DNA from: Physcia stellaris
Taxonomy: Eukaryota > Ascomycota > Lecanoromycetes > Caliciales > Physciaceae
NCBI GenBank assembly: GCA_018902385.1
Contig: JABSSW010000026.1
Coordinates: forward strand, 186,001-250,000
DNA: 64,000 bases
Direction: 5' to 3'
Under the pieces are notes generated by a model. That model made no database searches. It was not told the DNA's origin and saw only the letters and a list, made by a program, of their open reading frames with translations. Below are positions 33,003 through 47,286 of this stretch, piece by piece (within the stretch, counting starts at the first letter, position 1; every line of letters begins with the position of its first letter). Both the position numbers and the translations under genes were made by a program.

Positions 33003-34577
33003 ATGTCCAGCTACGAAAGTTGGCTACCACTGCTGGTTGCAGTATCCACGTCTCTTTCTTTGATTCTGTTATTCTTCCTACCCACTTCACCCAGCAAAGA
33101 CAAACAAGGTAGTCACAACGATGGCAGGAGCAAGGACAGAATACAAGTCGTCGTCTTAGGAGATATTGGCCATAGTCCACGCATGCAGTATCATGCCCTT
33201 AGCATTGCGAAGCATGGAACGCCTGTTGATTTGATTGGATTTCAAGGTTTGTAACCTTCTGATCCTGACCGTACTTTAAGGAACGATAGAGCTGATTCTT
33301 CGATCAGAGTCCAGCTTGCCTACCAGCGTTGTTAGCAACCCTCTGATACAAGTTCATGCCCTCCCACCGACCCCAGCGTTTCTCAGAACAGACAACAAGG
33401 TTCTTTTCCTCGTCTTCGGGGTATTCAAAGCTATATACCAGTTTGTGGCTTTATGGGTGGTTCTTCGCTATCGGACCAAGCCTGCCAGATGGATTATTGT
33501 ACAGGTATGCCGACAATTTGAGAACATTGCAAAGGCATCAATTGCCATCTGTTAGGGCTTCCTTCGAATTCAGCTTTTCTTCAAAACGAGGGTTAACAGG
33601 TATCAAAGCTCTTCTGCTGACTTTTTCAGAATCCCCCATCTATACCGACGTTAGCAGTCGCACAATGTGTGGCTTTTCTCCGCAACTCTCGTCTCATCGT
33701 CGATTGGCACAATCTTGGGTACTCCAGACTTGCCCTTAGATTAGGCAGTAACCACCCATTCGTATGGATAGCTCGCCACTATGAGCGGGTCTTCACCCGT
33801 TATGCGACTGCACATTTCACAGTCACTGATGCTATGGCCCGAGTGTTACGGAGTGAATTCGTCCTTACGTCTACTATACTTCCTCTCCACGATCGGCCTG
33901 CATCACATTTTCTGCCATTGTCCGATGACGATCGATTAGCGTTCTTGCATCGCTTGCCCGAAACAGCCAGTTTTGCAGACAGCATCGCGAAGAAGAAGAT
34001 GAGGTTATTAGTCAGCTCAACGTCCTGGACCCCCGATGAAGATTTCAGCCTTCTGCTTACTGCGCTCGTCCAATACTCTGACCTTGCGATGACCTCCCAT
34101 CCCTACCTACCCGAAATACTAGTCGTTGTGACCGGCAAAGGACCGCTCAAGGAGCACTTCCTCGCGCAGATAGCGACGCTCAAATCTCAAGATAAACTGG
34201 AATTGATCACATTCAAAACCCCTTGGCTAAGCACAGAGGACTATGCGAGCTTGTTAGGTGCAGCAGATGTCGGAGTCAGCCTACATCAGAGTACAAGTGG
34301 TGTAGATCTGCCAATGAAAGTCCTCGACATGTTCGGCGCTGGGCTGCCTGTTGTTGGATGGTCCGATTTCGAGGCTTGGCCTGAACTCGTCACGGAGGGG
34401 ATCAACGGCAGAGGTTTCAAATCTGCTGAAGGCTTACAGAATGCATTGATGGAGCTCCTTGGTGGCGACGGGACAGAGCTGCAGGCTCTAAGAGAAGGTG
34501 CAATCCACGAAGGATCAAGGAGATGGGATGATGAATGGGATTCTGTAGCTGGCAGGCTTCTTGGGCTGTATCTATGA
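33003..34577 (+). CDS. ALG1: Chitobiosyldiphosphodolichol beta-mannosyltransferase
   Basis: Adds the first mannose, from GDP-mannose, to GlcNAc2-PP-dolichol on the cytosolic ER face (N-glycan precursor synthesis; GT33). Exons 33003-33246, 33308-33504 and 33630-34577 give 462 residues (yeast 449). The start is the ATG before a signal-anchor helix ([20 protein letters not shown]). The family signature [19 protein letters not shown] follows at about residue 48, then [18 protein letters not shown]. Exon 3 holds [30 protein letters not shown] and the donor-binding tail [20 protein letters not shown] with DMFGAGLPV. The second intron is 125 bp, long for this window; a shorter internal exon there would break the conserved VQNPPSIPT join. 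Confidence 0.94.
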
Positions 34578-35794
34578 TCCTGGATTCCAAAGTATTGTCC
34601 TCGACTCTCTTCTTAAAGCCCAATCAACTTGCTTCTCCCTCCTCCATGTGACGCACATTCACACATATGAAGACACCGAATGATTCACGTATGAGACGTC
34701 CTTTTTTTCAAGGGCCATCCGCATCTGCATCCATTCCGATTTCTCACCACGTTGGTTCAGCCGAAGTAGCTCTCCTATCAACAGCCCCGTAAATCAGGAA
34801 ATATACATCGCCTCCTATGCAAGCATCAATCCTCCCCCAGCCTAAACCCCATAACCGCCGGAAAGGGCCTACGGATGCCCTTAAGCAAGGTAACTTCCAA
34901 GAACTTAGACAGTATTACGATTCCCGCAAATGCTAGCTGAGGTGGATGTTTCCTGATTTTGATTTTGGGGGAGGAGTGCTTAAATGTTTGATGCCCCTAT
35001 TGAAAGCGTGTTTCCCCCTTGCTGTTCAATTGTCGTTTCGTGCTGAGCAAGCTTCCGGGGTTTTTTGTAGTCTTGTAGATGTAACCTGTATCTTGAACTA
35101 GTTTGAGGAAGCATCACATCACATCACGAACCTCTCAAAGCCTAATTGATCTCCGATAAATGAATAATCGTGGGTCAGGACCTCACTAAAACTCGGAGCC
35201 TCCCTTCAAGAAGTAAGGTAATTCGAAGATCATGACAGGGTAGAGCAAGCCTGACTGAGCATCGGAAGATGATTGCTATCTAGCTTGCGGCAATTCCCGG
35301 TTCGCGATTGGCGCGGGTTGGGCTCAACCAAGCGCGCAAAGCAAACGTGTCACGGGAATGCAATGTAAGCGACAAGCGGAGAACCTTTCTCGCCTCTGAA
35401 AAAGGCTTCGAAGTACACTTTTTCGAGCGTGCATCTATGATCTATTTCATACGTTTTGTTGTCTAGGATTCGCCATTAAATCAATCGTTATATACAATTC
35501 TTTCGCTTTTTTTTATTTTTTTCAGCGAAAGCTAAACGAAGTGAAGATGATCATTGGAAACAATATAACATGAGAAGGCTGATCGACTCCGACTGCGAAA
35601 TTGACAATAAAAGCGTGAGAAAGTGGAAGTATATCAATTAGTGGAACAGCCTAAGCAAAAAAAGCATGTCGCTATGCCGTGGGAAGGAGCAGGTTCCGCT
35701 GCCGCTGGGTATAAATCGCTATCTCAATCTCATCCGATGAGATTACAAAGATCCTCTTCGTCCCATTTTTAAAATTAACACCCTTCCTCAACTG
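34578..35794. other. Intergenic, no gene recognised
   Basis: 1.2 kb between two convergent genes (ALG1 and the minus-strand surface protein). I see only short frames and a T-rich run near 35505-35525. Confidence 0.4.
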
Positions 35795-36972
35795 CTATCG
35801 CAACAATCCCCTATTCGGTGTTTGGGGCGACGAGGTGGACTGGCCATGGGGAGAGCTACTCTTATACGTGCTACCGCGCTGCAGTTGCTGGCCGGCTATT
35901 TCATGTATGGGGCCATCTGCGGGGAGTTCATTGAACTGCGTAGCGTCCATCTCTTGCGGCGGCTGCGCTGCCAGCTGGTCGAATTTTTGATCCCATTTCC
36001 TATCATCGGGCCTGTGGTCCTGCGGTGAGAGCTCGTGGAAAGCCTTCCTCTCCTTATTCTCAACTTCAATGGGCGGCTCGTGTCGATTAGCGGCCCGTTG
36101 TTTCCTCTTCCGCAAGAAGAACATGGCCGCAATCGCCAGGAGCGCCAGCACGATGATCGGGACGGCGACTCCGATACCTATCTTCGCTCCTGTGGATATA
36201 CCACTACTGCTCGCCGCGCTCTGGCTTCCAGCCGTAGCTGATGAGGTAGGTGAAGTCGTAGCTGATGGGGTAGGCGAAGTTATTCCTGCTCCAACTTGCG
36301 CTGTTGTTGCGGCTGTTTTCTGTGCCATCAAGCTGACCACCTCTCTATCTTTGTCCTGCCACTGCACCTGAATCACATCGGCTATAATTGTTCCAGCGCC
36401 ACCGCTGGCATCAATTGTCGTAAACGAGGCGCCGCTCGGTATGGGATCGTTTCCGACAGTAGAGGTGAAATATACACTAGTCAAGGTGTTTGAAAAGATA
36501 CTTGCACATACGTATCCGAGATGTGCGGAGAGGAAATAGCCCCTACTCCAACATTAGCAAGGGGCATCGGGTAGTCCGGAAGGGATTTCAAGTACCTCGG
36601 ACAGCACATGGCATCGTGTCCAGAGGTATGCTGCAGTGTACCGGCACTCGTCCACGCGTCCGGACAGACGCCTGGGGTATAGAAGCTGTTGAAGATACTG
36701 TGAAATTTCGGTGGGTAGCACTCTCCACCTGTTTGGTTCGTTCCATATTGCCAAAGATTATTCCCGTCCCATGTAACGATCTGAGAACAAGACGCTGGCG
36801 GAGTGTAGACGGTGGTAAGTGGCAACGGCTTCCGGCTGGTTGAAGTAATTGCGGAAGATGCGCCGGCGTCTGATTTGATTTTCTTCTGCTCAGACGCAGA
36901 CGCAGTCGCTTCATTGTCGCTGCTGACACTAGAAGCATCGAATGCTACAGATGATACAGCCGATCCAGCCAT
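35795..36972 (-). CDS. Ser/Thr-rich single-pass surface protein (fungal ascomycete type)
   Basis: The extracellular-type N-terminal part carries conserved Cys (ASCSQIV, GGECYPP, GVCPDAW, AMCCP), a layout seen in many Ascomycete hypothetical surface proteins. Then come VYFTSTVGNDPIPSG, a Ser/Thr/Ala-rich stalk, one membrane helix (IGIGVAVPIIVLALLAIAAM) and a basic/Gln-rich cytoplasmic tail (FFLRKRKQR...). No signal peptide is visible, which is common for this type. Intron choice is ambiguous: 36595-36477 (119 bp) or 36511-36477 (35 bp) both keep phase. I prefer the first because 35 bp is below the usual fungal minimum; it gives 352 residues. Similar layouts occur in cell-wall stress sensors, but that role is not shown. 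Confidence 0.65.
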
Positions 36973-37702
36973 AGTGTAAACCCGATTTCAATTTGACAAT
37001 CTAGGAAACGCTGTCGTTATTGTTGATATTGTTCGAACGAACGCATGAGATCCCTAGAGTCTGTCCTTCAGCTCTCACACTGCCACTTGAAACTCTCAGA
37101 GTAACATCGATCCAAACCATCTTGGACCACGGCAGTGATGGCACTGAGGGCAGCTATACCCGGTGCTACACATGGTTGTCGATCCTACGGCACAAGCTTT
37201 TCCCTTTCAGGCCCAAAGGAGCTGCTTTGCACCAATAGGAGAGTTGTTGTTGCGACGCCATTGGTGCCATGGTTGAGGCTTTGTCAAGCCTTCTCTAGCT
37301 CGTACGTGGTCAGTGAATGAAGAAATTCCTTTAGTCTATTCTGCGGTGCCAGCGAGGTTGGATGAGGATATGTGGAGGTCAGCTCAGGCTGAGGAGCGGG
37401 GAATTTCGAATCGGAGTTGGAGGCTGAGACAGGCTGGAAATACGAACATCAAACAAATGAAACAAGTACCTCTGTGCGAGTAAGAACTGTTATAAACTTC
37501 TCCTTATTATTCAAATTCTGGCAAATAATGTATCAGATAGATTGATGAGTAGGTAGGCAAGGCTGACGCGCACAGGTCAACAGGACGAACCGCTAGTGTC
37601 AGGATACTCCGATCGGTTTGTCGGGTTTGGATGGCGAATACTGTAGTCTTCGGAAATTGCAATTCAGATTTTATGTACAGGCAAAACCAAACCTCCACGG
37701 CT
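36973..37702. other. Intergenic, no gene recognised
   Basis: Holds the promoter of the surface-protein gene (minus strand) and the 3' flank of the thiolase gene. Short frames only. Confidence 0.4.
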
Positions 37703-39129
<1,427 letters not shown>

Positions 39130-39587
39130 ATTTAAGAGCTAGCATCAAAGCTACGTCTCTGAGAGACAAAGGTCTAGGGGCGTAATCGACAGAGGCGGAG
39201 AGGTTGAGTAGGCAAGCCTGATCTCACTAGTTCTAAGTCGTCAGCCGGATGGTCGCAAGAAGAAGTGTACTGTTAATGATTGAGAGAAGTTCCAGCTTTG
39301 AAGAGAGATAATCATTGAGAAGCGCCCACCAGAGGTCTGGAAATTTACATCACCAGCAAAGCAGCGATTCACATGAGCCGAGGTCCCTGACCTGGTCCTT
39401 TTCCGGGAGGATTCCGCTTTCTTGGCGCTGGCCTGTGCTTTGAAGCAGGGTGCTCAATCGTGATTCTAGAGCTCCCAGATCGCCGACCATCTCTGCCCTC
39501 GTAAGCGTCAATATCGATCGCCGCTCCAAGGCCCGTGTTCTTAAATATTCACTGAAGAAGCAGAAGTGTAAAGTGATACGGTCCGTC
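39130..39587. promoter_or_regulatory. Divergent promoter, thiolase / E2 gene
   Basis: 458 bp between the two start codons. No distinctive motif recognised. Confidence 0.45.
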
Positions 39588-40280
39588 ATGTCTACCTCAG
39601 CACGGCGTCGTCTCATGCGAGACTTCAAGGTAAGCTTCCTTGAGCCCAGCACCTTTCAAGATATCTATGGCTTCGATATTGGGGAGTCGGCGTTATAAGT
39701 CCTCCGGAAATTGACAAATAGTTACAACAGCGCATGCAGACGGATCCCCCAGCTGGAGTATCAGCATCGCCGATAGCAGATAATGTCATGACATGGTGGG
39801 TATCCTAATCCCCTTCAAGACCTTGCTTTTGTATCTCTAACATTAATACGAAGGAATGCTGTCATCATAGGCCCTACGGATACACCTTTCGAGGATGGCA
39901 CGTTTCGCTTGGTCATGCATTTCGAGGAGCAATATCCGAACAAGCCTCCAGGTGTCAAATTTATCAGTCAGATGTTCCACCCCAACGTATACGCCACGGG
40001 AGAGCTCTGCTTGGACATCTTGCAAAACCGCTGGAGTCCCACGTACGATGTCGCCGCCATTCTCACAAGCATTCAAAGGTAAGACCTCCAAGTTCAAGGG
40101 AGTTCGGGGCCTCGGCGTCGATCTCGATGTAACTGGCATAGCTCATATCGTCGCAGTTTGCTCAACGACCCCAACACCTCCTCCCCTGCCAATGTCGAAG
40201 CTTCAAATCTCTACAAAGACAACCGACGAGAATATACAAAGCGAGTCAGAGAAACTGTCGAGAAGAGCTGGGAAGACTAA
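39588..40280 (+). CDS. RAD6: Ubiquitin-conjugating enzyme E2, Rad6/Ubc2 type
   Basis: E2 for histone H2B and PCNA ubiquitination (with Bre1 and Rad18) and for N-end-rule degradation (with Ubr1). Exons 39588-39629, 39731-39795, 39854-40078 and 40157-40280 give 151 residues, the exact size of filamentous-fungal Rad6. [17 protein letters not shown] begins the UBC fold, [19 protein letters not shown] carries the HPN motif and catalytic Cys, and the C-terminus ends at [11 protein letters not shown], without the long acidic tail of the S. cerevisiae protein. Three introns fall in phase. Confidence 0.96.
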
Positions 40281-41536
40281 GGTTGTAAGTAGCCGACCAT
40301 GATTCGAGGCGAACATAGGAGTATAATGAGGGGAAGCATTTCTCATATATTCAACGGCGGCGCCCCAGTTCGGCATATTTGGGTAGCAATCATAGCGAGG
40401 CGTTGTGGCATGGGGCGGACATGACATGCATTTGATCATCTTGGAATGAGCATTTTTACAACGACCTCCGCTTAACGCCAATTCACTTTAATCTTTTACT
40501 TCAGGGGCAGAAGCTTACGAATGGCATTTGGGCCACATTCCTTTCCTGGCTCCAAGAGCCCGAGCTCGCACGTTCTTTACTTTTCCGTACGATGTTGGGC
40601 TTGTGCAAAGGTATTCAAAATCTTCCACAAATAGTGATCCTCTCATCTTGTCTCAGCTCTTGTTTTCAACCATCGGAGCTTTGGGCACTTGCACACTGAG
40701 AGTGTCGATCATTCTCCCTTATATCTTCTAAACGCTCAAAACCCTTCATTTATGAAATGGAAATGGAGGAAGAGGATGCATAGGCAAAACACATTATGTC
40801 AACGTTTGGGACTTTGAATGGAAAACGACGGTTTGTTGAACTTAATTCTCATGTCTTACATTACTCAGGCTGTCCTGAATGCAATACCGATCCGTCCGAC
40901 GGAGGCGCCTTGTGCCTGCTTTATTCCCTCTCTACTGGAAGCTTTGACCAATTACCATTAGCGAACAGTATCTCCACCTCACGGGCGCACCGTGCCGCAA
41001 ATATTGGATCTTGCTAACAAGTCTTTCGGGGAACCCTAAGTTGCTGGAATCCAAGGTCAAGAAGCAGGAGGAATCAGGAAGCCCAGCTACAAACTAGGAC
41101 AACAAGTTGTCGGCTGCTGAACAAAGCTTTCAAGAGAATGCCGCAAGTCGAAAGATAGCAGGAGCCAACCCTGGCATGGGTGATGGCTCATTAGGGGGAT
41201 CGATCATAGGTGTGGAAGGCATGAAGATAGATGTTTAATGGAGTGACCTGCGAATTTGACGCGTTCAGACAAAACAACAACGAGTCTGACGAGTACGTAA
41301 TATAGAAAGGGTTATGAATTTAGGGTTATTGAATAGAACCGGGTTTCTGGCAGACTGCAATTTTCTGCCTCGGCGAGTGGTACTCTAAACATCGACATAA
41401 CTCATACAGACTAGTAAGGTAGGTGAACGTACATATGTACTTACTTAGAACGGTGGCCCATGCCTACTACGTGCCCTAATGTAGTTCGAAACATGCCAAA
41501 ATGTGTATACGGTATGCCAACACTTGACAAACAACC
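40281..41536. other. Intergenic, no gene recognised
   Basis: 1.26 kb. Short plus-strand frames (40528-40731, 40796-41017) have no signal, motif or splice support. It includes the promoter of the TFIIIC gene. Confidence 0.4.
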
Positions 41537-44081
41537 ATGTTTCCTCAGGTATCACTACCGTTCACGCCGACTGTGGCTAATTGTATGACATGGTCCGTGG
41601 ACGGCGAGCTTGCCATTGCTGCGGGAGAATATGTCCATATTTTGGTAGGCGCGAGATTGAAAAGAACAGGGTTGTAATCCTGCTAATATTCATAGATACC
41701 ATGCCGTCGCCAGCTTCACGCACAACCAGCCAGAGATGCTTGGACTCATGTCCATATCCGTGTCAATCTTTTCACTTTTGATGACTGGCCAGAGCGAAAA
41801 CCTCTTAGCAATAACGACTTCAGCATTGGGGAAGAGCAGTCGCTGAGCATTGTCACTGCACTGGGATGGTCCTCGCCAGGGCTTGCTAAACATAAGCGAC
41901 CTGTTCTCGCGGTCCTGACATCAAATCACCTTCTCTCTCTTTGGGCTTCTAATTCTGACATGAGGGTACCGGTGAGCTGGACGAGGGTGTTTGTAATTAA
42001 TAGCACAGTGCAGCAATCCTTGAATATTCTCTCGCCCAGCGATACCTCAAAAACAAGTTCTGACAAGTCAAACAAGCAACGTACGCCCAGAGTCCGCTGC
42101 ATGGCATGGGCGCCTTTGCTCGAGCTGAATGATGTCAAATCAGTTCCAGGCGGTCAAGTAATTGACCCCATAAACTTTAATGGGTATCCACCTGAAGCCA
42201 ACCACCCACATGGTACACTCAAAAAAGCCGAAAGTCTGCCTGCCGAAGTAGCACTAACACCAGAGGTCCAGCTGCTTGCTATCGCCAATGACTGCGGTGA
42301 AATCTACGTTCTCCGCATTAACAGCCCATATACCCATCACTCCAATGCCTGGGGTGCTGACCTGATTCAGCAGTGCCTGATTCCCAAACCGTCGAAGGTA
42401 GTCTCCTCGATCCCAGACAAATATTGGAACGAAGACTACGTTTCCACGACTTCCTTCCAGGTGGAACTTCCCGGATCTCAAGTCATGTCTCGCCCGTCGC
42501 TCTTTGCTGACGCCATGGCGAAAAAAGATTACGTCGAAGAAATGCTCTGGAGTACATGGAGAGCCGAGCGGTCAGGTAGTGCTTATGCTAGCACACTGAC
42601 TACGAGGAGAGACAGCGTCATTTATCAGTCCAATTTCTTCATAAAATTTCCCGATGGCACAATACAGTGTCGATGCGAAGATCCCAAAACGAGAGTCCTT
42701 GATTTAGTGAAGTCAAGCCCAAGTAGTTCGATCTGGTGCCAGTTGGTAATGTATTGGACACCTTTCCCCAAGGACCCACATTAATTATTGCAAGGACGAA
42801 GACGAATCTGCAATATATGCAAATGCACGTCAGGATCAGGTTGAGTTTACAATAAAAGAAGTCGACATTCTACGTCACCTGTCGACAGAGTGGCCTGCGT
42901 GGAGCAAAACATCTGGTATGTTGACAGAAGAGCACGGCGGTCAACATGCAGTCACGGAACCACCTTGGGATCCGATCTATGGTATGCACGACTGGAATGT
43001 AGCGGTGATGATCTACATCTGACATGTACTTTACGTGTAGGGATTGCCTACTGTAACAGCCTCGATGATGACACGCTCACTCTATACCTGTCTACTCACC
43101 TTTCGAGCATAGCTGCTATCAGTCTGAAGGGCTGCAAAAATAGGAAAAGAAAGGATCAGATTACCGCTAATACTATCAACGATCGGGCTCTGAAGCGAAA
43201 ATTACAGCAGCTGCATCAAGATCATGACCGACAAGCAAACCTCGGTGGGCTATCGGTCATGAAAACCTGGGGCCTCGCATCAATGCCGGATAATGGACTA
43301 ATTAGCTCCTGTATTAGCTTTCATCCAGGCGACATGCCGGAATACGTCACCCTTTCTCTTGAAAAGTCCATGGTTGTATTTGCTTCTGACACCTCCGAAG
43401 ATCGGCTGGAGACCTTTCCTTGGCTCGAAGTCCCCGTGGTTTGGGACGTTATCACTACACAAAGGACTATAATTGACGCTATAGCAGACTACAGTAAAGT
43501 CACTAATTGCACACGGAGTCTTTTCAGCGATAGAATTAGGGCCGCTGCCTTGGCTGCAGAAAATTGCTTGACTCATACTCATGTGGATGGACAAATGGAG
43601 ACGATAGACGAGAAATGTGTTATCTGCAATGAACGAATACCATTCGAGGGGCTGACCGAAGCATCCTGTGGCCAGGGACATGAGTGTAGTAAGTCTGTGT
43701 CTTTGATCCCTAGTTTTCAAGTAATATGCTCATTCAGTCCTGTATCATATCGTGAGAGCTCCTCAGATGAAATTGGCCATTGTAGCGCATGTGTACAGTT
43801 CTTGTGCATGGCATTGAAGCGGTCGCGATGCTAATAAAGCCACAGCTAGATGTTCTCTCACGTTTCTTACCATAAATAGACCTGGTATCTCGAAGCGCTG
43901 CGAAGGCTGTCGAAGGGAGTTCCTCAACGAGCCTGATGACCTCGAAGAAGAGAACACAAGTCCCACGGCCCCGTCTAGTGGCGCTGATGGTGAATCGGTG
44001 ATGGCTCAGCCTTCTTTAGCGTGCTGGCTATACCGAAAATTTGACGTCTGTCCATATTGTTGTGGAAAATTCGTGGGTTGA
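41537..44081 (+). CDS. TFIIIC subunit with WD-like N-terminus and zinc-finger C-terminus
   Basis: Resembles the TFIIIC 90-kDa/Sfc9-type subunit of the RNA polymerase III factor TFIIIC (human GTF3C4 class), with TFIIIC-delta and TFIIIC zinc-finger regions. Exons 41537-41644, 41696-42745, 42795-42981, 43041-43688 and 43846-44081 give 742 residues. The N-terminus TVANCMTWSVDGELAIAAGE starts the beta-propeller; LSIVTALGWSSPGL, RVRCMAWAPLL and LLAIANDCGEIYVL continue it. The C-terminus has paired Cys/His typical of the zinc finger: CVICNERIPF, CGQGHECTRCSLTFL, KRCEGCRREFL and DVCPYCCGKF. The 157-bp last intron is long but joins GHEC to TRCSLTF exactly. The join at 42981/43041 is the least certain. 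Confidence 0.85.
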
Positions 44082-44430
44082 GGGGAGGTTTGATAATCCA
44101 CATTCCTCGCTTGTGTTTCAGCTTTCTTTGTTCATCCGCATCATCTTTGTGAATACAATAAATCCAAATCGTCAGATTCTGCTAAGGACAAAGCCATGGT
44201 ACTGATCGCAACGCAGCCGCAAGCGGTTCGCCGCATGCGGTCGCCATACTCACAGAACCGGAGGCGAAGCTGTACTATACGCTTCTTTGACAGCGTCATT
44301 GCAGTACTCCATGACATCCTTGCGAATCGCCTTGATCGTAATGGCATCTCGAATCACTTCGTCATCTTTCTTGCGACTCACAGCCAGATAAACCTCTATC
44401 AACCCGGCAAGCTCGTTGGGGTTGAGCACG
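44082..44430. other. Intergenic, 5' flank of the next gene
   Basis: 349 bp with no gene seen; promoter region of the plus-strand gene at 44431. Confidence 0.4.
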
Positions 44431-47286
44431 ATGAGCAGCGATATTCCTTCGGCAGATGTAACCTCCAAGACCCCTGAAATCGACTCTGGCAGTCCGGTAC
44501 TCTCCACAACCCCCAATAATACACCCCAACCCACGCCTGCACCGCTTCATCCAGTCCATAGTAGCCATTTATTACAGCGTACGACGCCAACTCCGGCGCC
44601 CACGCGCCATTCATCGGTCGCTCAAAATGGAGATTCCAGCCAAGTCGCTGAGGGGAATAATCTCGTAAACCGAGGATCTGGGAACAACGACAATAATCGA
44701 GCTAGTTCCATCTCAGCAATATCAGCCCTCTCTTTCTCTCCTGAACAGCTGCAAGATCGTGACCGCACCCTGGACCGCTTCGAGTTGAGCTCTGAGGACG
44801 AGGATGAAAAGTCAGCTCGCCCTGAGGGCCGTAAGAACTGGACTTTGGCGGCACTCGGTGAGGACACAGAGGAGCCGAGTACCTCAGGTAACAGGCCCCG
44901 AAATTGGTACGCCGCACAGCCGCGCACACCTGCGAGTGCGAATACCACTGAAGCTCCAACGAGTCCGCTGCAAAATGAGATCCGGGAAGTTAGCATGGCG
45001 GGACTAGAGCCTGTACCTGGCATTGATACCTCCTCGACCCCTGGTGTAAGAAGGCAACGGGGTGAAAGCGTGAGTTCCAGTCATACCAATGGAAACAGAC
45101 AGGGTAGTGGCAACACTGCTGATAGCGGTAATGGACAAAGAAGAGGGAGCGAAGCGAGGAATTGGGAAGAAGTACATGCTGCGCGGAGAGACGCTGCTGC
45201 GGCGGTAAAGCTCGTTGATCTTACGAGTGCTGCACAGTCCCAATCCAATGAAGAGGCATTCCGGCGTTATCCTTCTACCTCTACTCAGGCGATCAAATCG
45301 CCCAGTTTAGACATCAACCAGCCTCGAGCCTCAGTGGACACAGTGAACAGATATGCCTCTACCTCTACACGAGCCATGAAAAGTCCAGATCCTGGTGATG
45401 TCCCCATGACACCGACTACCCCAGGTATTTCGCAAGCCTCTCATACGGAAATTCTTCAGAGATATCCCTCGACGTCAACAAGAGCAATGAAGTCGCCAGC
45501 AATAGATGCTCGAAGGGAACACCCCACAACACCAAAGAGTACAAAGAGTTCATTCAGTGTTGCCACTGCGTCAACAAGCGGGCGCGCAGAGAAGGGCTTG
45601 CATGTTCCATTTCTGCCGAAGTTCTTAAGGCTGTCTGTGGCAAGGACGAGTAGTGATACTGCCAGACACCCAGTTGTCACGCCAACAAGGATGTCTTATG
45701 ACCATAATCGGAGGGCCAGCGCTAGTAGCAGTACAGGAAGGAAAGGTAGTACAAGCAGCAGCCTCGGCCGACGTGGCTCTACTCCTAGTGCGAGCAGCAG
45801 CATTGGGCGACGTGGCTCAGTCCCTGTTGCTGGTAATGGTCTACCACTGCGTTCCGTCTTCGAAGACGACGACAGTGTAGTATATGATAGCCAAGCGGAG
45901 ATAGCGCATGCTACTACGGCTACAGCGGGGCGTGGAAAGGTTGTAAGGCAAAGTGCAGGCGGAAGGGAATTTGTAGGGCTCAAAGAAATTTTGAACGAGG
46001 ATCCCACTACAAATGGCACATCCGACGTTAATATGGGTAATACGAGCCCGACGAAAAGCAAGGTCTCTCGCTTCCTGGGGGAAAATGTCAGATTTGGGAG
46101 TAAGAGACAAGGGATTGTAGGGGTACCCGATGTAAGGGGAGCGCGAGAAAATAATGCGGTTGGGCTGGGTATTTCTCTGCCATCTGATTCAGAGACAAGC
46201 TATGCGGATGGCTTGAGGTCGAACCCAGTCAGGAGGGCAGCAACCACACCAGCAAGGAGGGCGCGGAGGGTCACATTTCCGCCTCGGCTTGTAGATGTTG
46301 GAACGCGAGAGGGGGAGAGAAAAGAGGTACGTATCAGAATCCATACTTTCTACAATAGTGCACCCAAGATAGATATTGATGAGTGGAAATACTGACCATT
46401 GATCGACGCATAGAGCATTGTCAATACGCCATATCCGCTGGGATACAGGAAGAAAACCGAATCACTAGGCTCCCCGCCCCACGAGCGCGAATTCGGCAAG
46501 AACATGTTAACCCTCATAATCTACAGCTCCCAAAGCGCAACCCAACTCCCAAAAATCAAACAAGTCATCCTCCCCAAACCCAGAGAAACACTCCTGATCG
46601 ACGACAGCCACGCGCGAAAGCCCGAAACGAGGGCAACAATGACCGAAGACTTCGACGACGAAAAATTCATCCGCTTCCTCACGTCCTCCTACCGCTCCCT
46701 CCGCGGGCCCCTGCGCGCCTTCGCCTCAGCACGCACCCTCGTCTTCCTCCACCTGGTATCCTACACAGACATCTACGCCCTCCGCGCCAGCCCCCTGCCT
46801 CCCACCCCCGCAACTCTGCCCGGCGACGACCTCACGGGTCCGCGCCTGCAGCACCTGCTCGCAAAGCCCAGGACCGGACGGCACCAGCACGAAGTCGTGG
46901 ACTTCGTACATCAACTCCCTGGCAACTCGGAGCACAGTCCCCCTCCGCACACCCGCGAGCGTGTAGCCGTTCAGTTCATCGAAGGCTGGTCTGTGCGCCG
47001 CATCGCGGTCGCTGTCGTGGTGGTTTTGGTGCTGGCTGTGCTGGCGACGGTACTATGGACGACGCTGGGCGTGCAGGCGAGTTTGGTGCCTCCTGGCGGT
47101 AGTGACAGTGTGAATGGGAACGGGAGTGGATTATTCGGGGGACGGACCACAAGGGAAATGATTGCAGGCGGGTTTCGAGGCGCGGGGACGAGGGTGGGGA
47201 CGGGGGTGCTGTTGGGGATGTTGGTGCTTGGGTTGGGGTGGACGGCGGTCGCGGGCTGGATTGGGTTGAGTTGGCTTGTTGGGTGA
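44431..47286 (+). CDS. Large Ser/Thr-rich fungal membrane protein, unknown function
   Basis: Exons 44431-46326 and 46414-47286 give 922 residues. The first two-thirds are disordered, rich in Ser, Thr, Pro and Asn. They contain three copies of a motif read as RYPSTSTQAIKSP, RYASTSTRAMKSP and RYPSTSTRAMKSP, and a run of GRKGS/GRRGS units that would suit basophilic kinases. The C-terminal part has a folded-looking region (MLTLIIYSSQSATQLPKIKQ, DDEKFIRFLTSSYRSLRG, FASARTLVFLHL), the conserved FIEGWSVRRIAVAVVVVLVLAVLATVL membrane helix, and a final Gly-rich hydrophobic segment (LGMLVLGLGWTAVAGWIGLS). I recall unnamed conserved Pezizomycotina proteins with this 'EGWS...' membrane segment but cannot name a function. 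Confidence 0.7.

Noticed and set aside
46383-47102. Arg/Pro-rich open frame
   Set aside because: It overlaps the second exon of the membrane-protein gene in another frame; its composition is a by-product of the GC-rich coding strand.
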